This document shows, piece by piece, positions 20,314 through 28,872 of a stretch of 64,000 nt of DNA. The stretch comes from Archangium minus (lineage in GTDB: Bacteria; Myxococcota; Myxococcia; Myxococcales; Myxococcaceae). Position 1 is the first letter of the stretch; each line of letters begins with the position of its first letter. The stretch lies in the NCBI RefSeq assembly GCF_044360475.1, contig NZ_CP043494.1:6138001-6202000 (forward strand), read 5' to 3'. The translations under genes were made by a program, and so were the position numbers. The notes beneath the pieces are model-generated. The model was given only the letters and a program-made list of their open reading frames with translations, made no database searches and was not told where the DNA came from.

Positions 20314-20404
20314 TGCGGCCTGCAGGGGGAACCGTCAAGGGAAACCATGGGGGTCCGAGTTCATGCTTCTAGCGGGTGAACGCTCCGCGTAGAGTCCGGG
20401 ACGC

Positions 20405-22099
20405 TTGACCGTCCCCGCCCCACGTTCCGACGCCCCCTCCGCTCCTGAAGCCCGTCCCGTGTCTGCACGCCCCGCCGCGAGAGGCAGTGGCGCGCTGTTC
20501 GTGGCGGCAGGCATCCTCGCCTCGAAGTTGGTGGGCCTGGTGCGAGAGCGCGTCTTCGCTCATTACCTGGGCAACGGCATCGCCGCCGCTGTGTTCAAGG
20601 CGGCACTGCGCATCCCCAACTTCCTGCAGAACCTCTTTGGCGAGGGCGTGCTCTCCGGCTCGTTCATCCCGGTGTACGCGGGGCTGCTGGGGAAGGGGGA
20701 CCCGAAGGAGGCGGACCGAGTCGCAGGCGCGGTATTCGGGCTGCTCGCGCTGGCCACCAGTGTGATGGTGGCGGTGGGCATGCTGGCCACGCCGCTCTTC
20801 GTGGACACCATCGCCCCGGGCTTCGAGGGCGAGGCGCGGAGCATGGCCATCCAGCTGGTGCGCATCCTCTTCCCGGGTACGGGCATGCTGGTGATGTCCG
20901 CCTGGTGTCTGGGAGTCCTCAACAGCCACCGGAAGTTCCTCCTGTCCTACCTGGCGCCGGTGGTGTGGAACGCGGCCATCATCGCCACGCTGGTGGTGGC
21001 GGGGATGCGCGGGCTGACCGAGGAGCGGCTGGCGGTGGTGCTCGCCTATGGCGTGGTGGCGGGCTGCCTGTTGCAGTTCCTGGTGCAGGTGCCCTCGGTG
21101 ATGAAGGTGCTCGGGCACTTCCGGCCTACGCTGTCTACGGCCAGCGCGTCCGTGCGTCAGGTCCTGCGCAGCTTCAGCACGGTGGTGCTTGGGCGCGGCG
21201 TGGTGCAGATCAGCGCCTACGTGGACACGTCGTACGCGTCGCTGATCGCGGACCGGGCGTTGTCCACACTGACGTACGCGCAGACCATCTACCTCATCCC
21301 AGTGAGCCTCTTTGGCATGGCGATCTCCGCGGCCGAGCTGCCGGAGATGTCGCGAGCGGCCGGGGCAGGGGAGGAGGTGGCCGGCAAGCTGCGCTCGCGG
21401 CTCGAGGCGGGGGCGCGTCGGATTGCCTTCTTCGTGGTGCCCTCGTCAGCGGCGCTGCTCCTCATCGGGGACGTGGTGGCGGGCGCTCTCCTGCAGACGG
21501 GCCGGTTCACGGCTTCGGACACGCGCTACCTCTGGTACGTGCTGATGGGCTCGTCGGTGGGCCTGGTGGCCTCCGCGCTCGGACGCCTGTATGCCTCGAC
21601 GTTCTACGCACTGAAGGACACGCGCACGCCGCTGCGCTTCGCGGTGATTCGAGTGGTGGTGGGCGCGGCGCTGGCCTGGTTCCTGGCGTTGCGGCTGCCG
21701 GGGCTGGTGGGGCTGCCGGAGTACCTGGGGACGGCCTTCCTTCCCCTGGCGGGTGGGCTGATGGCCTGGTTCGAGGCGCAGATGCTGCGCCGGACGCTCA
21801 CCGCGCAGATCGGACACGTCCGGATGCCGGAGAGCATGCCGAAGCTGTGGGGGGCGGCCATCGCGGCGGGGCTGACGGGGCTGGGCATCAAGGTGGCGCT
21901 GACGAAGGTGCTGGGACCCATGCCCGGGGTGACGGAGTGGGGAGGGAGCTTCCTTCCCCCGCCGAACCTCCACCCCGTCCTCTTGTTCCTGGCGGTCGTG
22001 CTGCCCTTCGGAGCAGTCTACTTCGGAATCACGGGAGCCCTGGGCATCCCCGAGGCCAAGTCCGTCCTCAATCGAGTCCTCCGCCGTAAGTCCCGCTAG
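20405..22099 (+). CDS. murJ: Lipid II flippase MurJ
   Basis: Polytopic inner-membrane flippase that moves lipid II to the periplasm for peptidoglycan synthesis. It has about 564 residues with roughly 14 hydrophobic segments. The MviN/MurJ hallmarks are present: AAGILASKLVGLVRERVFAHYLG, RIPNFLQNLFGEGVLSGSFIPVYA and PVVWNAAI. The TTG at 20405 is the longest start; GTG at 20459 (VSARPAARGSG) is an alternative that still keeps the first helix. Divergent from encB, with 91 bp between them. A palindromic repeat copy starts 13 bp after the stop. Confidence 0.94.
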   Translation: MTVPAPRSDAPSAPEARPVSARPAARGSGALFVAAGILASKLVGLVRERVFAHYLGNGIAAAVFKAALRIPNFLQNLFGEGVLSGSFIPVYAGLLGKGDPKEADRVAGAVFGLLALATSVMVAVGMLATPLFVDTIAPGFEGEARSMAIQLVRILFPGTGMLVMSAWCLGVLNSHRKFLLSYLAPVVWNAAIIATLVVAGMRGLTEERLAVVLAYGVVAGCLLQFLVQVPSVMKVLGHFRPTLSTASASVRQVLRSFSTVVLGRGVVQISAYVDTSYASLIADRALSTLTYAQTIYLIPVSLFGMAISAAELPEMSRAAGAGEEVAGKLRSRLEAGARRIAFFVVPSSAALLLIGDVVAGALLQTGRFTASDTRYLWYVLMGSSVGLVASALGRLYASTFYALKDTRTPLRFAVIRVVVGAALAWFLALRLPGLVGLPEYLGTAFLPLAGGLMAWFEAQMLRRTLTAQIGHVRMPESMPKLWGAAIAAGLTGLGIKVALTKVLGPMPGVTEWGGSFLPPPNLHPVLLFLAVVLPFGAVYFGITGALGIPEAKSVLNRVLRRKSR

Positions 22100-22112
22100 C
22101 CGGGCATCCCCT

Positions 22113-22147
22113 CCCTCTCCCTCTGGGAGAGGGTCGGGGTGAGGGTA
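22113..22147 (+). repeat. Palindromic intergenic repeat, copy B
   Basis: CCCTCTCCC-TCT-GGGAGAGGG followed by TC and GGGGTGAGGG. It lies 13 bp after murJ and is one of the best-preserved copies. A decayed tail fragment (GGGGGTGAGGG, about 22205-22215) follows, within the 374-bp gap before the S1-domain gene. Confidence 0.85.
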
Positions 22148-22473
22148 GGTAGCCCCCCAGGTTGACTCCAGGGCGGGCCTGGCCACTCCAGGAGAAAAAC
22201 CACGGGGGTGAGGGTTTTCCCCTACACCCCAGCGTTGCCAGGTTGACCCCTATCCCTCTAGGAGCAGGCGAGCATGCCTGCCTCCATGCGTGGGGGATGG
22301 CGCCTCCAACGTGTCGCGTTATGGAGGGGTTCCGGGCGGGACTTGCGGAAGATGACCACATGCGTCTTCCGTCCAAGCACTGTGCGTGTATAGAGTGCGC
22401 CGCCTTTTTCCCCAGCAGGGGGCACGGTCCTCCAGCGCTGGATTTCGTTGATTCGTTCAGGAAGGTCCCGGCA
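22148..22473. other. Non-coding leader region before the S1-domain gene
   Basis: No convincing gene is present; the open frame here translates as repeat remnants. It holds a 10-bp direct repeat CCAGGTTGAC (22157-22166 and 22238-22247), a decayed piece of the palindromic repeat, and a -10-like TATAGA at 22389-22394 without a good -35 partner. A ribosome-binding site AGGAAGG lies just before the GTG at 22474. Confidence 0.4.
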
Positions 22474-24549
22474 GTGAGCGACGAGAAGAACGGTTCCGTG
22501 GGTTCTGGTGGCGGTGGTGCGGGGGGCTTCGGTCCCAAGAAGCCCAAGGCCACCTTTGGCGACGTGATGCTCGGCATCCCGGCGGGCCGTGGCGGCGAGC
22601 GCGAGGAGCGCGGTGGCCGTGACCGGGACCGCGGTTCGGATCGCCCGCGCGGTGAGCGGAGCGAGCGAGGAGGCGAGCGCGAGGCCCGTCCGGCGAAGCC
22701 GGAGGGTGAGGCGGGTGCCCAGCAGGGGCAGGGTGCGCCCCGTGAGGATCGCCGTCCGCGCGGTGGCGATCGGGGTGGCCGTGGGGGTGGTGACCGCGGT
22801 GGCGGTGGCGGCAGGGGCGGCGAGCGTCGTCCCCAGGGCCCCATGGTGGTGGTGAAGCGCGCCTCGGGCGCGGTGGAGACGCGTGGCCCGGTGACTCCGG
22901 CTCCGGCGTCGACCGCTCCGGCCGAGACCGCGGCGAGCCCCGAGGCCTCCACCGAGACGGCCGCTCCGGTGGCTTCGGCGACTCCGGCTCCCAAGGCGCC
23001 TCCCGCGCCGGCGCCCAGCAGCGCGCTTTACGAGGAGGTCCCCGAGTCCCAGTCCTTCGCGGAGATGTTCGAGGCGCAGCAGAAGGAGGGCGGCGTGCCG
23101 GCGCGGCGCTCGGTGCGTGTCGGCGAGAAGGTGACGGGCACCATCTTCCAGCTCGGCGCGGACACGGCCTTCGTGTCGCTGTCCAACGCCAAGAGCGAGG
23201 CGATGATCGAGCTGCGCGAGCTCAAGGACGACGAGGGCGTCCTGCGCTACGGCGTGGGTGACACCATCGAGGCGCACGTCATCGAGGCGGGCGCCCGGGG
23301 CATCCTGCTCAGCCGCGCGCTGGCCAAGGGCAGCGCCAACATGGCGATGCTGGCCGAGGCCCGCGCCTCCGGCATGCCGGTGGAGGGCATGGTCCTCTCC
23401 GTGAACAAGGGCGGCGTGGAGGTGGCGATTGGCGACGTGCGCGCCTTCTGCCCCATCAGCCAGCTCGACATCCGCTTCGTGGAGAAGCCGGATCAGTTCG
23501 TGGGCGAGAAGCTCACGTTCCGCGTCACCGAGGTGCGGGATCGCAACGTGGTGCTCTCGCGCCGCTCCCTGCTCGAGGAGGAGCAGCGCCAGCTTGCCGC
23601 CAAGACGCGCGAGACGCTCGCCGAGGGCAAGGTGGTCAAGGGCAAGGTCACCGGCGTGCGTGACTTCGGCGCCTTCGTGGACCTGGGCGGGGTCGAGGGC
23701 ATGATCCCCGTCTCCGAGATGTCCTACATGCGCGTGGCTCACCCGAGCGACGTGGTGAAGCAGGGCGACGAGGTGGAGGTGGAGATCCTCCGCATGGAGC
23801 CCGCGCAGCCCAACTCGCCGGACAAGTCCAAGCATAAGGAGCGCATCACCCTCTCCATGCGCGCTCGTCAGGAGGATCCCTTCAAGACGGCGCTCGCGGA
23901 GATCAAGGAGGGCGACCGTCTGCAGGGCAAGGTGGTGCGGTTGCAGCCCTTCGGCGCCTTCGTAGAGCTGCGTCCGGGCGTGGACGGCCTGGTGCACATC
24001 TCCGCGCTGTCCGAGCGCCGCATCGCGCACCCGCGCGACGTGGTGCAGGTGGGCGAGACCATCTGGGTGCAGGTGGAGAAGATCGACGCCAACGACAAGC
24101 GCATCGGCCTGCGCCGCATCACCGAGGAGGAGGCCCAGCGCCCCGCCGAGGAGCGTCCGGCTGCCGCCCCCGCCGAGGAGAAGAAGCCCGCCGAGCCCGC
24201 GGCGCCTCGCCCGAAGGTGGGCCAGGTGGTGGTGGGCAAGGTGGATCGCATCGAGCCCTACGGCGTGTTCCTCGTGTTCCCGGGCGGCAAGGGTCTCATT
24301 CCCGCCTCTGAAACGGGCACCGAGCGCGGCACGGATCTGCGCAAGAAGTTCTCGCTCGGCCAGGAGCTGAAGGTGGCCCTCGTGGACATCGACGCCTCCG
24401 GGAAGATCCGCCTCTCCATCACCGCCGCCGAGCGGGCCGAGGAGCGCGCGGAGGTCGAGGCGTGGACGAAGAGCCAGCAGCCCGTCGGTGGTGGCAAGAA
24501 GGGACTGGGCACCTTCGCCGATCTGTTCAAGCAGAAGATGGGCAAGTAG
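22474..24549 (+). CDS. Multi-S1-domain RNA-binding protein with Arg/Gly-rich N terminus
   Basis: Protein of 691 residues. After a short N terminus (PKKPKATFGDVMLGIPAG) comes an Arg/Gly/Glu-rich disordered stretch (about 35-130) with RGG-like repeats, then an Ala/Pro/Thr linker, then five S1 OB-fold domains at about 213-285, 300-372, 384-470, 480-550 and 582-655 (for example GKVTGVRDFGAFVDLGGVEG and GKVVRLQPFGAFVELRPGVDG). It resembles ribosomal protein S1 but the RGG-type N terminus and missing sixth domain set it apart, so it could be S1 itself, an extra S1-like factor or a cold/stress RNA chaperone. The GTG start is chosen because AGGAAGG precedes it and the upstream frame is repeat sequence. 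Confidence 0.88.
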   Translation: MSDEKNGSVGSGGGGAGGFGPKKPKATFGDVMLGIPAGRGGEREERGGRDRDRGSDRPRGERSERGGEREARPAKPEGEAGAQQGQGAPREDRRPRGGDRGGRGGGDRGGGGGRGGERRPQGPMVVVKRASGAVETRGPVTPAPASTAPAETAASPEASTETAAPVASATPAPKAPPAPAPSSALYEEVPESQSFAEMFEAQQKEGGVPARRSVRVGEKVTGTIFQLGADTAFVSLSNAKSEAMIELRELKDDEGVLRYGVGDTIEAHVIEAGARGILLSRALAKGSANMAMLAEARASGMPVEGMVLSVNKGGVEVAIGDVRAFCPISQLDIRFVEKPDQFVGEKLTFRVTEVRDRNVVLSRRSLLEEEQRQLAAKTRETLAEGKVVKGKVTGVRDFGAFVDLGGVEGMIPVSEMSYMRVAHPSDVVKQGDEVEVEILRMEPAQPNSPDKSKHKERITLSMRARQEDPFKTALAEIKEGDRLQGKVVRLQPFGAFVELRPGVDGLVHISALSERRIAHPRDVVQVGETIWVQVEKIDANDKRIGLRRITEEEAQRPAEERPAAAPAEEKKPAEPAAPRPKVGQVVVGKVDRIEPYGVFLVFPGGKGLIPASETGTERGTDLRKKFSLGQELKVALVDIDASGKIRLSITAAERAEERAEVEAWTKSQQPVGGGKKGLGTFADLFKQKMGK

Positions 24550-24571
24550 CAGCATCGAATCGCTCGCAGTC

Positions 24572-24601
24572 GGAGGCGCGGGGAATGAAGACCGCGCCTC
24601 C
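24572..24601 (+). terminator. Hairpin after the S1-domain gene
   Basis: A perfect 10-bp stem GGAGGCGCGG (24572-24581) / CCGCGCCTCC (24592-24601) with a 10-nt loop, 22 bp after the stop. No T-run follows, so termination efficiency is uncertain. Confidence 0.5.
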
Positions 24602-24620
24602 AGCCGTTCGATAAAAACAG

Positions 24621-24649
24621 TTGACGCTCCTGGGGGAGGGCGGTACTTA
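24621..24649 (+). promoter_or_regulatory. Promoter of the initiator-tRNA cluster
   Basis: TTGACG (24621-24626), 17-bp spacer, TACTTA (24644-24649), with an A-rich UP-like stretch (ATAAAAACAG) immediately upstream and a GC-rich stretch after the -10. The mature tRNA begins 15 bp downstream. The same hexamers and spacing recur at 38644-38672. Confidence 0.65.
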
Positions 24650-24663
24650 GCCTCCCACTTCGC

Positions 24664-24738
<75 letters not shown>

Positions 24739-24748
24739 TCAACAGGCT

Positions 24749-24782
24749 AGAGACCCTGTTGGAAATGATAGACAGGGTCTCT
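24749..24782 (+). terminator. Hairpin between initiator tRNA copies 1 and 2
   Basis: An 11-bp perfect stem AGAGACCCTGT (24749-24759) / ACAGGGTCTCT (24772-24782) with a 12-nt loop, followed by a weak GGTGTTTG. It could be a processing or attenuation hairpin. It differs in sequence from the two hairpins after copies 2 and 3. Confidence 0.55.
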
Positions 24783-24811
24783 GGTGTTTGACATAGAGCA
24801 GCAACCGATAT

Positions 24812-24886
<75 letters not shown>

Positions 24887-24896
24887 TCTGTGGATG

Positions 24897-24928
24897 AAGC
24901 CCCGCTGGTGCTGAACCAGCGGGGCTTT
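24897..24928 (+). terminator. Terminator after initiator tRNA copy 2
   Basis: A 13-bp perfect stem AAGCCCCGCTGGT (24897-24909) / ACCAGCGGGGCTT (24915-24927), loop GCTGA, followed by a short T-run. Near-identical to the hairpin after copy 3, with compensating base changes at the top of the stem. Confidence 0.8.
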
Positions 24929-24972
24929 GTCGTTGCAAGCTGTATATGTGTGTTGTTGGTCGCAAACGGTAT

Positions 24973-25047
<75 letters not shown>

Positions 25048-25056
25048 TTGATGATG

Positions 25057-25088
25057 AAGCCCCGCTGACGCTGAGTCAGCGGGGCTTT
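25057..25088 (+). terminator. Terminator after initiator tRNA copy 3
   Basis: Stem AAGCCCCGCTGAC (25057-25069) / GTCAGCGGGGCTT (25075-25087), loop GCTGA, then TGTCGTTT. It ends the tRNA cluster. Confidence 0.82.
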
Positions 25089-25184
25089 GTCGTTTCTGGG
25101 CTCCAGTGAGCGCGCGGACTGTCCCACTTCTGGAGTCACCTCCCGGAGGTGACTTTTCCGGTTGGGGTGCTTAGAGCTGCCCCG

Positions 25185-25862
25185 ATGAGCCGGAAGCATG
25201 CAGGTCAAGAGGGAGGCGAGCCGACGCTGAGAGCGGAGATCCGCGCCCGGCTGGAATCCTGGCCCCAGGAGCAACTGCTCGAGTTCGCCGTGGAGCGCTT
25301 CCTGGCGGACCCGGAGCTGCGTCAGGAGTTCAAGCAGCCAGAGGCTTCCCACGATGGGGCGGAGGCGGCCCTGTCCCGGCATTTGCGGAGGGCGATCGCC
25401 GAGGCCGTACGGGTGCGGTACGTCGATTGGCGCGAGGTGCCTGGCTACATCGGGCGATTGGAGCGGTTGCTCGGGGACATTCGCTCCTTTGCTGAGGGCT
25501 ATCCGGCGGAGGGCGTGTCGGTGCTCTGCTACTACGTGAAGGCCGTGCCGCGGGTATTCGACTGCATCGCGGACGAGGACGAGCTGGCGCTCTTCTGCTC
25601 ACAGCTGACGCGGGTGACGCTGGGGCTCGCGTCGAGGGTAGCCGGAGCGGCGCGCGTGGTCGCGGAGGAGCTGCTCTCGGCCTATGTGGCGGACGAGCAT
25701 GGCCGCTTCGCAGACGTGCCCGAGGTGCTGGTAGATGCAGAGCTGGCGGCGGACGTGCGCGGCGAGGTGGCGACCGCGGCCGAGGCGCTCGCCCTCCAGG
25801 TGACACGAAGGGATAGCCACAAGGCGCGTGAGCTGGGCCTGCTGGCGGCTCGGCTGCGGTAG
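25185..25862 (+). CDS. Hypothetical helical protein
   Basis: I do not recognise the family with confidence. The 225-residue protein is predicted all-helical and acidic, with no signal peptide or membrane segment. The N terminus (LESWPQEQLLEFAVERFLADPELRQEF) and middle (LERLLGDIRSFAEGYPAEGVSVLCYYVKAVPRVFD) resemble helical-repeat regions seen in bacterial hypothetical proteins of the DUF6880 type, a weak impression only. ATG at 25185 is preferred over GTG at 25149, which would add 12 residues. Convergent with the oxygenase gene, 18 bp apart. Confidence 0.7.
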   Translation: MSRKHAGQEGGEPTLRAEIRARLESWPQEQLLEFAVERFLADPELRQEFKQPEASHDGAEAALSRHLRRAIAEAVRVRYVDWREVPGYIGRLERLLGDIRSFAEGYPAEGVSVLCYYVKAVPRVFDCIADEDELALFCSQLTRVTLGLASRVAGAARVVAEELLSAYVADEHGRFADVPEVLVDAELAADVRGEVATAAEALALQVTRRDSHKARELGLLAARLR

Positions 25863-25880
25863 GCAGCTGCGGGGATGGGG

Positions 25881-26582
25881 TTAGGTGCCGCGCTCGCGGT
25901 GTGCCTCCAGATACGCCGCGAAGCCTGCCTTGGACTGGATGCGGAGCTCGGGCAATCGCGCGAGGGCCTGGGGCTCGAACGCGTACTGCTCGCAGACGAG
26001 GCTCGCCCGCAGCGCCTGTTCCGGACCTCCCGTGAAGGGCTGTACCTCGTGCGTCAGCTCGCCCCTGAAGTGCACCAGCATTCCCGGTCTCGGACGCACC
26101 TCGCCCAGGATCTGGCTTCCTCGCGAGAACACCAGCGCGCCTCCCTTCGCGCCCTCGGGCACGTTCAGGTAGAGCACGCTCACATGCTGGGGCGTTGCGC
26201 CTGGGACGCCGCTCGGCTCCTGCAGCGTCGCGTCGATGTGCCGGCCCACACTCCGCCCGGGCTCCAACAGCAGCAGGTTCAAATAGAAGGCGTTCGGCTT
26301 TCGTCGCTCCCTGCTCGTGCCGAAGAGCCGCTCACGCCAGGGCAGTAGTCCCCGCGAGCTCGCCGGATCCATCACCATCGCCAGGTAGTCCCGGAGAAAG
26401 GGGAAGCGCTCCTCCAGCTTCAGCTGTCCCGCCTCCGTGAAGATGAACGCGAAGCCCCGGCTGCTCTGGAACGTCCCCATCAAGGGGCTGCGCGCCACGA
26501 AGCGCGACGAGAGCAGGGCCTCCCGAAGGGCCTCCAACCTTGCTCCCTTCATGGCGTCGCGGTGGGTGACGTACTCGCTCAT
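25881..26582 (-). CDS. 2-oxoglutarate/Fe(II)-dependent oxygenase family protein
   Basis: Predicted non-haem iron hydroxylase of 233 residues. The double-stranded beta-helix ligands are visible as HID (GRHIDATLQ), a distal His (GELTHEVQPF) and a 2OG-binding Arg shortly after (ALRASLVCEQYAF), the prolyl-4-hydroxylase-like pattern. The substrate is unknown. The frame is open for another 35 codons upstream, but those translate the palindromic repeat, so the start is placed at MSEYVTHRDAMKGAR (26582). Confidence 0.85.
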   Translation of the reverse strand: MSEYVTHRDAMKGARLEALREALLSSRFVARSPLMGTFQSSRGFAFIFTEAGQLKLEERFPFLRDYLAMVMDPASSRGLLPWRERLFGTSRERRKPNAFYLNLLLLEPGRSVGRHIDATLQEPSGVPGATPQHVSVLYLNVPEGAKGGALVFSRGSQILGEVRPRPGMLVHFRGELTHEVQPFTGGPEQALRASLVCEQYAFEPQALARLPELRIQSKAGFAAYLEAHRERGT

Positions 26583-26645
26583 GCGCTGCAGTGTATGTGG
26601 AGTGTCCACGAAGTTCTCGGACCTGGTCCGAGAGCCCGTGAAAGT

Positions 26646-26680
26646 CCCCTCTCTCCCTGGGAGAGGGTCAGGGTGAGGGT
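26646..26680 (+). repeat. Palindromic intergenic repeat, copy C
   Basis: CCCCTCTCTCCCTGGGAGAGGG then TCA and GGGTGAGGGT; slightly diverged stem. It lies between the topoisomerase stop and the oxygenase start, both on the minus strand. Its translation creates the false N-terminal extension of the oxygenase frame. Confidence 0.8.
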
Positions 26681-26708
26681 CTGCCACTTGCCCCGGCGGG
26701 GAAGGGGA

Positions 26709-27782
26709 CTACACCGCCGCGGGTCGCTTGCCGTCCTCGAGCATCTCCAGCAGGGCCTTCTCCGAGCAGTGCAGCGCGGGCTTCTCGTGCTGCGCCAACT
26801 CCTCCACGGAATCGAAGTAGCGCTCCACCACGCGACCCTTCTCGAACATCGCCAGCACCGACGGGTAGATGTACGAGTCCCTCGCCACCGCGGGCGTGTT
26901 CCCCAGGTGCTCGGCGACCTCCTTCACCGCCGCCACCATCGTCTTCTTCGTGACCTTCTTTCCGTCCTTCGCGGCCTCCCGGCGCACCCGCTCCTTTGCT
27001 CGAGCCAGCGCGCACGCGCAGATGAGCGTCCCGCCCCACGTGCGGAAGTCCTTCGCGCTGTAGCGAGCCCCCATCACTTCCTGGATGTACTCGTTGATGT
27101 GGCGCCGTCGCACGTCCACCACGAACCCGTCGTCCAACTGGAACTTGAAGACGTCCCGCCCCGGCAGCTTCAGGCACTCGCGCACGATGCGAGCCACCTG
27201 CCGATCCTTCAGCTCCCGGTACTGCTGCTTCCCGCTCTTGCCCGGGAAGTCGAAGATGACCGTGTCGCCTTTCACCTTCACGTGCTTGGCCCGCAGCGTG
27301 GCCAGCCCGAAGCTCTGGTTCTCGTCCGCGTACTGCTGACTCCCCGCCCGGATGAAACACGTCCCGAGGATCCGCAGCAGGCATGCCATCACCTTGTCGC
27401 GTCCCAACCCCGGCTTACGCAGATCTGCCGCCACGCGCCGCCGCAGCTTGGGCAGCGCCCTCGCGAAGTCGACGATCCGCTTGTACTTCTCCACCTCGCG
27501 CCGCTTGGTGAAGGACTCGTGGTAGCGGTACTGCCACCGCCCCGCGCCGTCCTTCCCCATGGCCTGTAGCTTCGACGTGGGTGACGGACTGATCAGCACG
27601 TCCGTCCACGCCGGTGGAATCTTCAGCGCGTCGATGCGCTCGCGTTCCTGTGCCGCTACCGGCTTCCCATTGGATTGCTTGTATTGGAAGCCACGCTTGG
27701 GGCTCCCGAGCCGACGGATTCCATCCTGTCGCAGTCTCTCGATGTGCGTCATGCCCGGCTCTGGCCCCCGCGTGCGCTCCAT
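26709..27782 (-). CDS. Type IB DNA topoisomerase (poxvirus-like)
   Basis: Relaxes supercoils by nicking one strand through a 3'-phosphotyrosine. The 357-residue length is in the range of bacterial poxvirus-like TopIB. The N-terminal domain has RRLGSPKRGFQYKQSNG and IPPAWTDVLISPSPTSKLQAMGKDGAGRWQYRYH. The catalytic domain contains IRAGSQQYADENQSFGLATLRAKHV, the KFQLDDGFVVDVRRRHINEYI segment, FRTWGGTL and the nucleophile tyrosine in ARDSYIYPSV. The ATG follows GAGGGGC. Non-essential in bacteria; the biological trigger is unknown. Confidence 0.93.
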   Translation of the reverse strand: MERTRGPEPGMTHIERLRQDGIRRLGSPKRGFQYKQSNGKPVAAQERERIDALKIPPAWTDVLISPSPTSKLQAMGKDGAGRWQYRYHESFTKRREVEKYKRIVDFARALPKLRRRVAADLRKPGLGRDKVMACLLRILGTCFIRAGSQQYADENQSFGLATLRAKHVKVKGDTVIFDFPGKSGKQQYRELKDRQVARIVRECLKLPGRDVFKFQLDDGFVVDVRRRHINEYIQEVMGARYSAKDFRTWGGTLICACALARAKERVRREAAKDGKKVTKKTMVAAVKEVAEHLGNTPAVARDSYIYPSVLAMFEKGRVVERYFDSVEELAQHEKPALHCSEKALLEMLEDGKRPAAV

Positions 27783-27940
27783 GCGCCCCTCAGGAATGCC
27801 TGTGCAGCCTGGCGCATCCCGTCAACGCAGCCCCGCCCCGCCGGCCTGGAGGCCAGGCAAGCCGCAAATCGGCTGGAGGGGCTGTCCTGGGTCTGCAAGC
27901 CTGGAATAGACTCCCAGCCACCTCTTTGCTTGCTGGGCCG

Positions 27941-28768
27941 ATGACCGAGTTCCTCGACGCCATCCTCGCCTTCCCGACCGTCATCTTCACCATCCCTCTG
28001 GGAGTGGTGGTTGGCTACTGGCTCACCGTCATGGTGGGCGCGGTGGGGATCGATCTGCTCGACGGAGACATCGGGGACTTCGCGCTGGGTGCGAAGGCGG
28101 GGGCCACGGAAGCACTCGAAGGTGGCGTGAAGGGCGCGATGGAAGGTGGCGCCAAGGCCGCCCTCGAGGGAGGGGCCAAGGCCGCGATGGAAGGGGGCGC
28201 CAAGGCTGCGATGGAGGGCAGCTCCGAGCATGGCGGCTCCTTCCTGGAGGTGCTCGGCTTCGGCGGCGTCCCGGTGACGGTGTCCGTCAGCTTCGTGGTG
28301 TTCCTCTCCTGGCTGCTGTCTCTGGCCTTTGCACATCCAGCCAAGGAGGCGCTCGGCGCGCTGCCTGGCGCTCTTGTGAGTGGTGGCCTCGCCGCGCTCT
28401 GTCTCGCGGTGGGTCTGGTGCTCGCCGGACTGGCAGTGCGGCCCCTGCGGCCCATGTTCGCCGTCCACCAGGCGCCTCGCCGCTCCGAATTGATGGGCCG
28501 CGTCTGTGTCATCGCCAGCGGCCGTGTGGATGGCAGGTTCGGCCACGCCACCTTCGAGGACGGTGGCGCCGGCCTCATCCTCAACGTGGTGTGCGACAAG
28601 GCCAATGAGCTCAAGCGTGGAGAGAAGGCGCTCATTCTTGGCTATGATGCCGCTCGCGATGCCTACGAGGTGGAGCCGGTGGACTGGCTCCTCCCCGAGG
28701 AGATGGAACATTTGAAGGATCCGCTCACTGCCGCTGCGCTCGCCCGCGATAGGGTTCGCGCTCGGTAG
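27941..28768 (+). CDS. YqiJ/NfeD-like membrane protein with internal 8-residue repeats
   Basis: The 275-residue membrane protein is encoded just upstream of a flotillin, the arrangement seen for E. coli yqiJ-yqiK. A first hydrophobic segment (AILAFPTVIFTIPLGVVVGYWLTVMVG, about 7-33) is followed by four perfect-length 8-residue repeats, GG(A/V)K(A/G)A(M/L)E, at residues 61-92. Two more hydrophobic segments follow (about 107-125 and 138-163), then a C-terminal beta-rich domain (170-255; MGRVCVIASGRVDGRFGHATFED) that fits an OB-fold. Inferred role: membrane partner of the flotillin. The start is the ATG at 27941; the open frame upstream lacks any matching features. Confidence 0.8.
   Translation: MTEFLDAILAFPTVIFTIPLGVVVGYWLTVMVGAVGIDLLDGDIGDFALGAKAGATEALEGGVKGAMEGGAKAALEGGAKAAMEGGAKAAMEGSSEHGGSFLEVLGFGGVPVTVSVSFVVFLSWLLSLAFAHPAKEALGALPGALVSGGLAALCLAVGLVLAGLAVRPLRPMFAVHQAPRRSELMGRVCVIASGRVDGRFGHATFEDGGAGLILNVVCDKANELKRGEKALILGYDAARDAYEVEPVDWLLPEEMEHLKDPLTAAALARDRVRAR
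28121..28216 (+). repeat. Four in-frame 24-bp tandem repeats
   Basis: Units start at 28121, 28145, 28169 and 28193, each encoding eight residues of the form GGAKAAME. They diverge mostly at silent positions, so the peptide repeat appears to be kept by selection. Confidence 0.85.
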
Positions 28769-28872
28769 CGACTCTTGCAGACTTCCTTAGTGCCGCGCCG
28801 GGGGCTGTTCGCGGGGGGCTCCGGTCGCGTGATAGAAGGTCCCCCGGTCTACTCGCTCGGGAAAAGCACCGA

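Noticed and set aside
22162..22473. N-terminal extension of the S1-domain protein
   Set aside because: The extra 104 residues translate repeat remnants and have no family match; a good ribosome-binding site precedes the GTG at 22474.
24788..24810. Separate promoter for initiator tRNA copy 2 (TTGACA at 24788)
   Set aside because: Only 18 bp lie between the hexamer and the mature tRNA, so no -10 at normal spacing fits before the start.
26583..26687. N-terminal extension of the oxygenase
   Set aside because: It starts MADPHPDPLPG, the familiar translation of the palindromic intergenic repeat, so it is not protein sequence under selection.
28121..28216. CRISPR-like array
   Set aside because: The 24-bp repeats are contiguous without spacers and in frame inside a gene.
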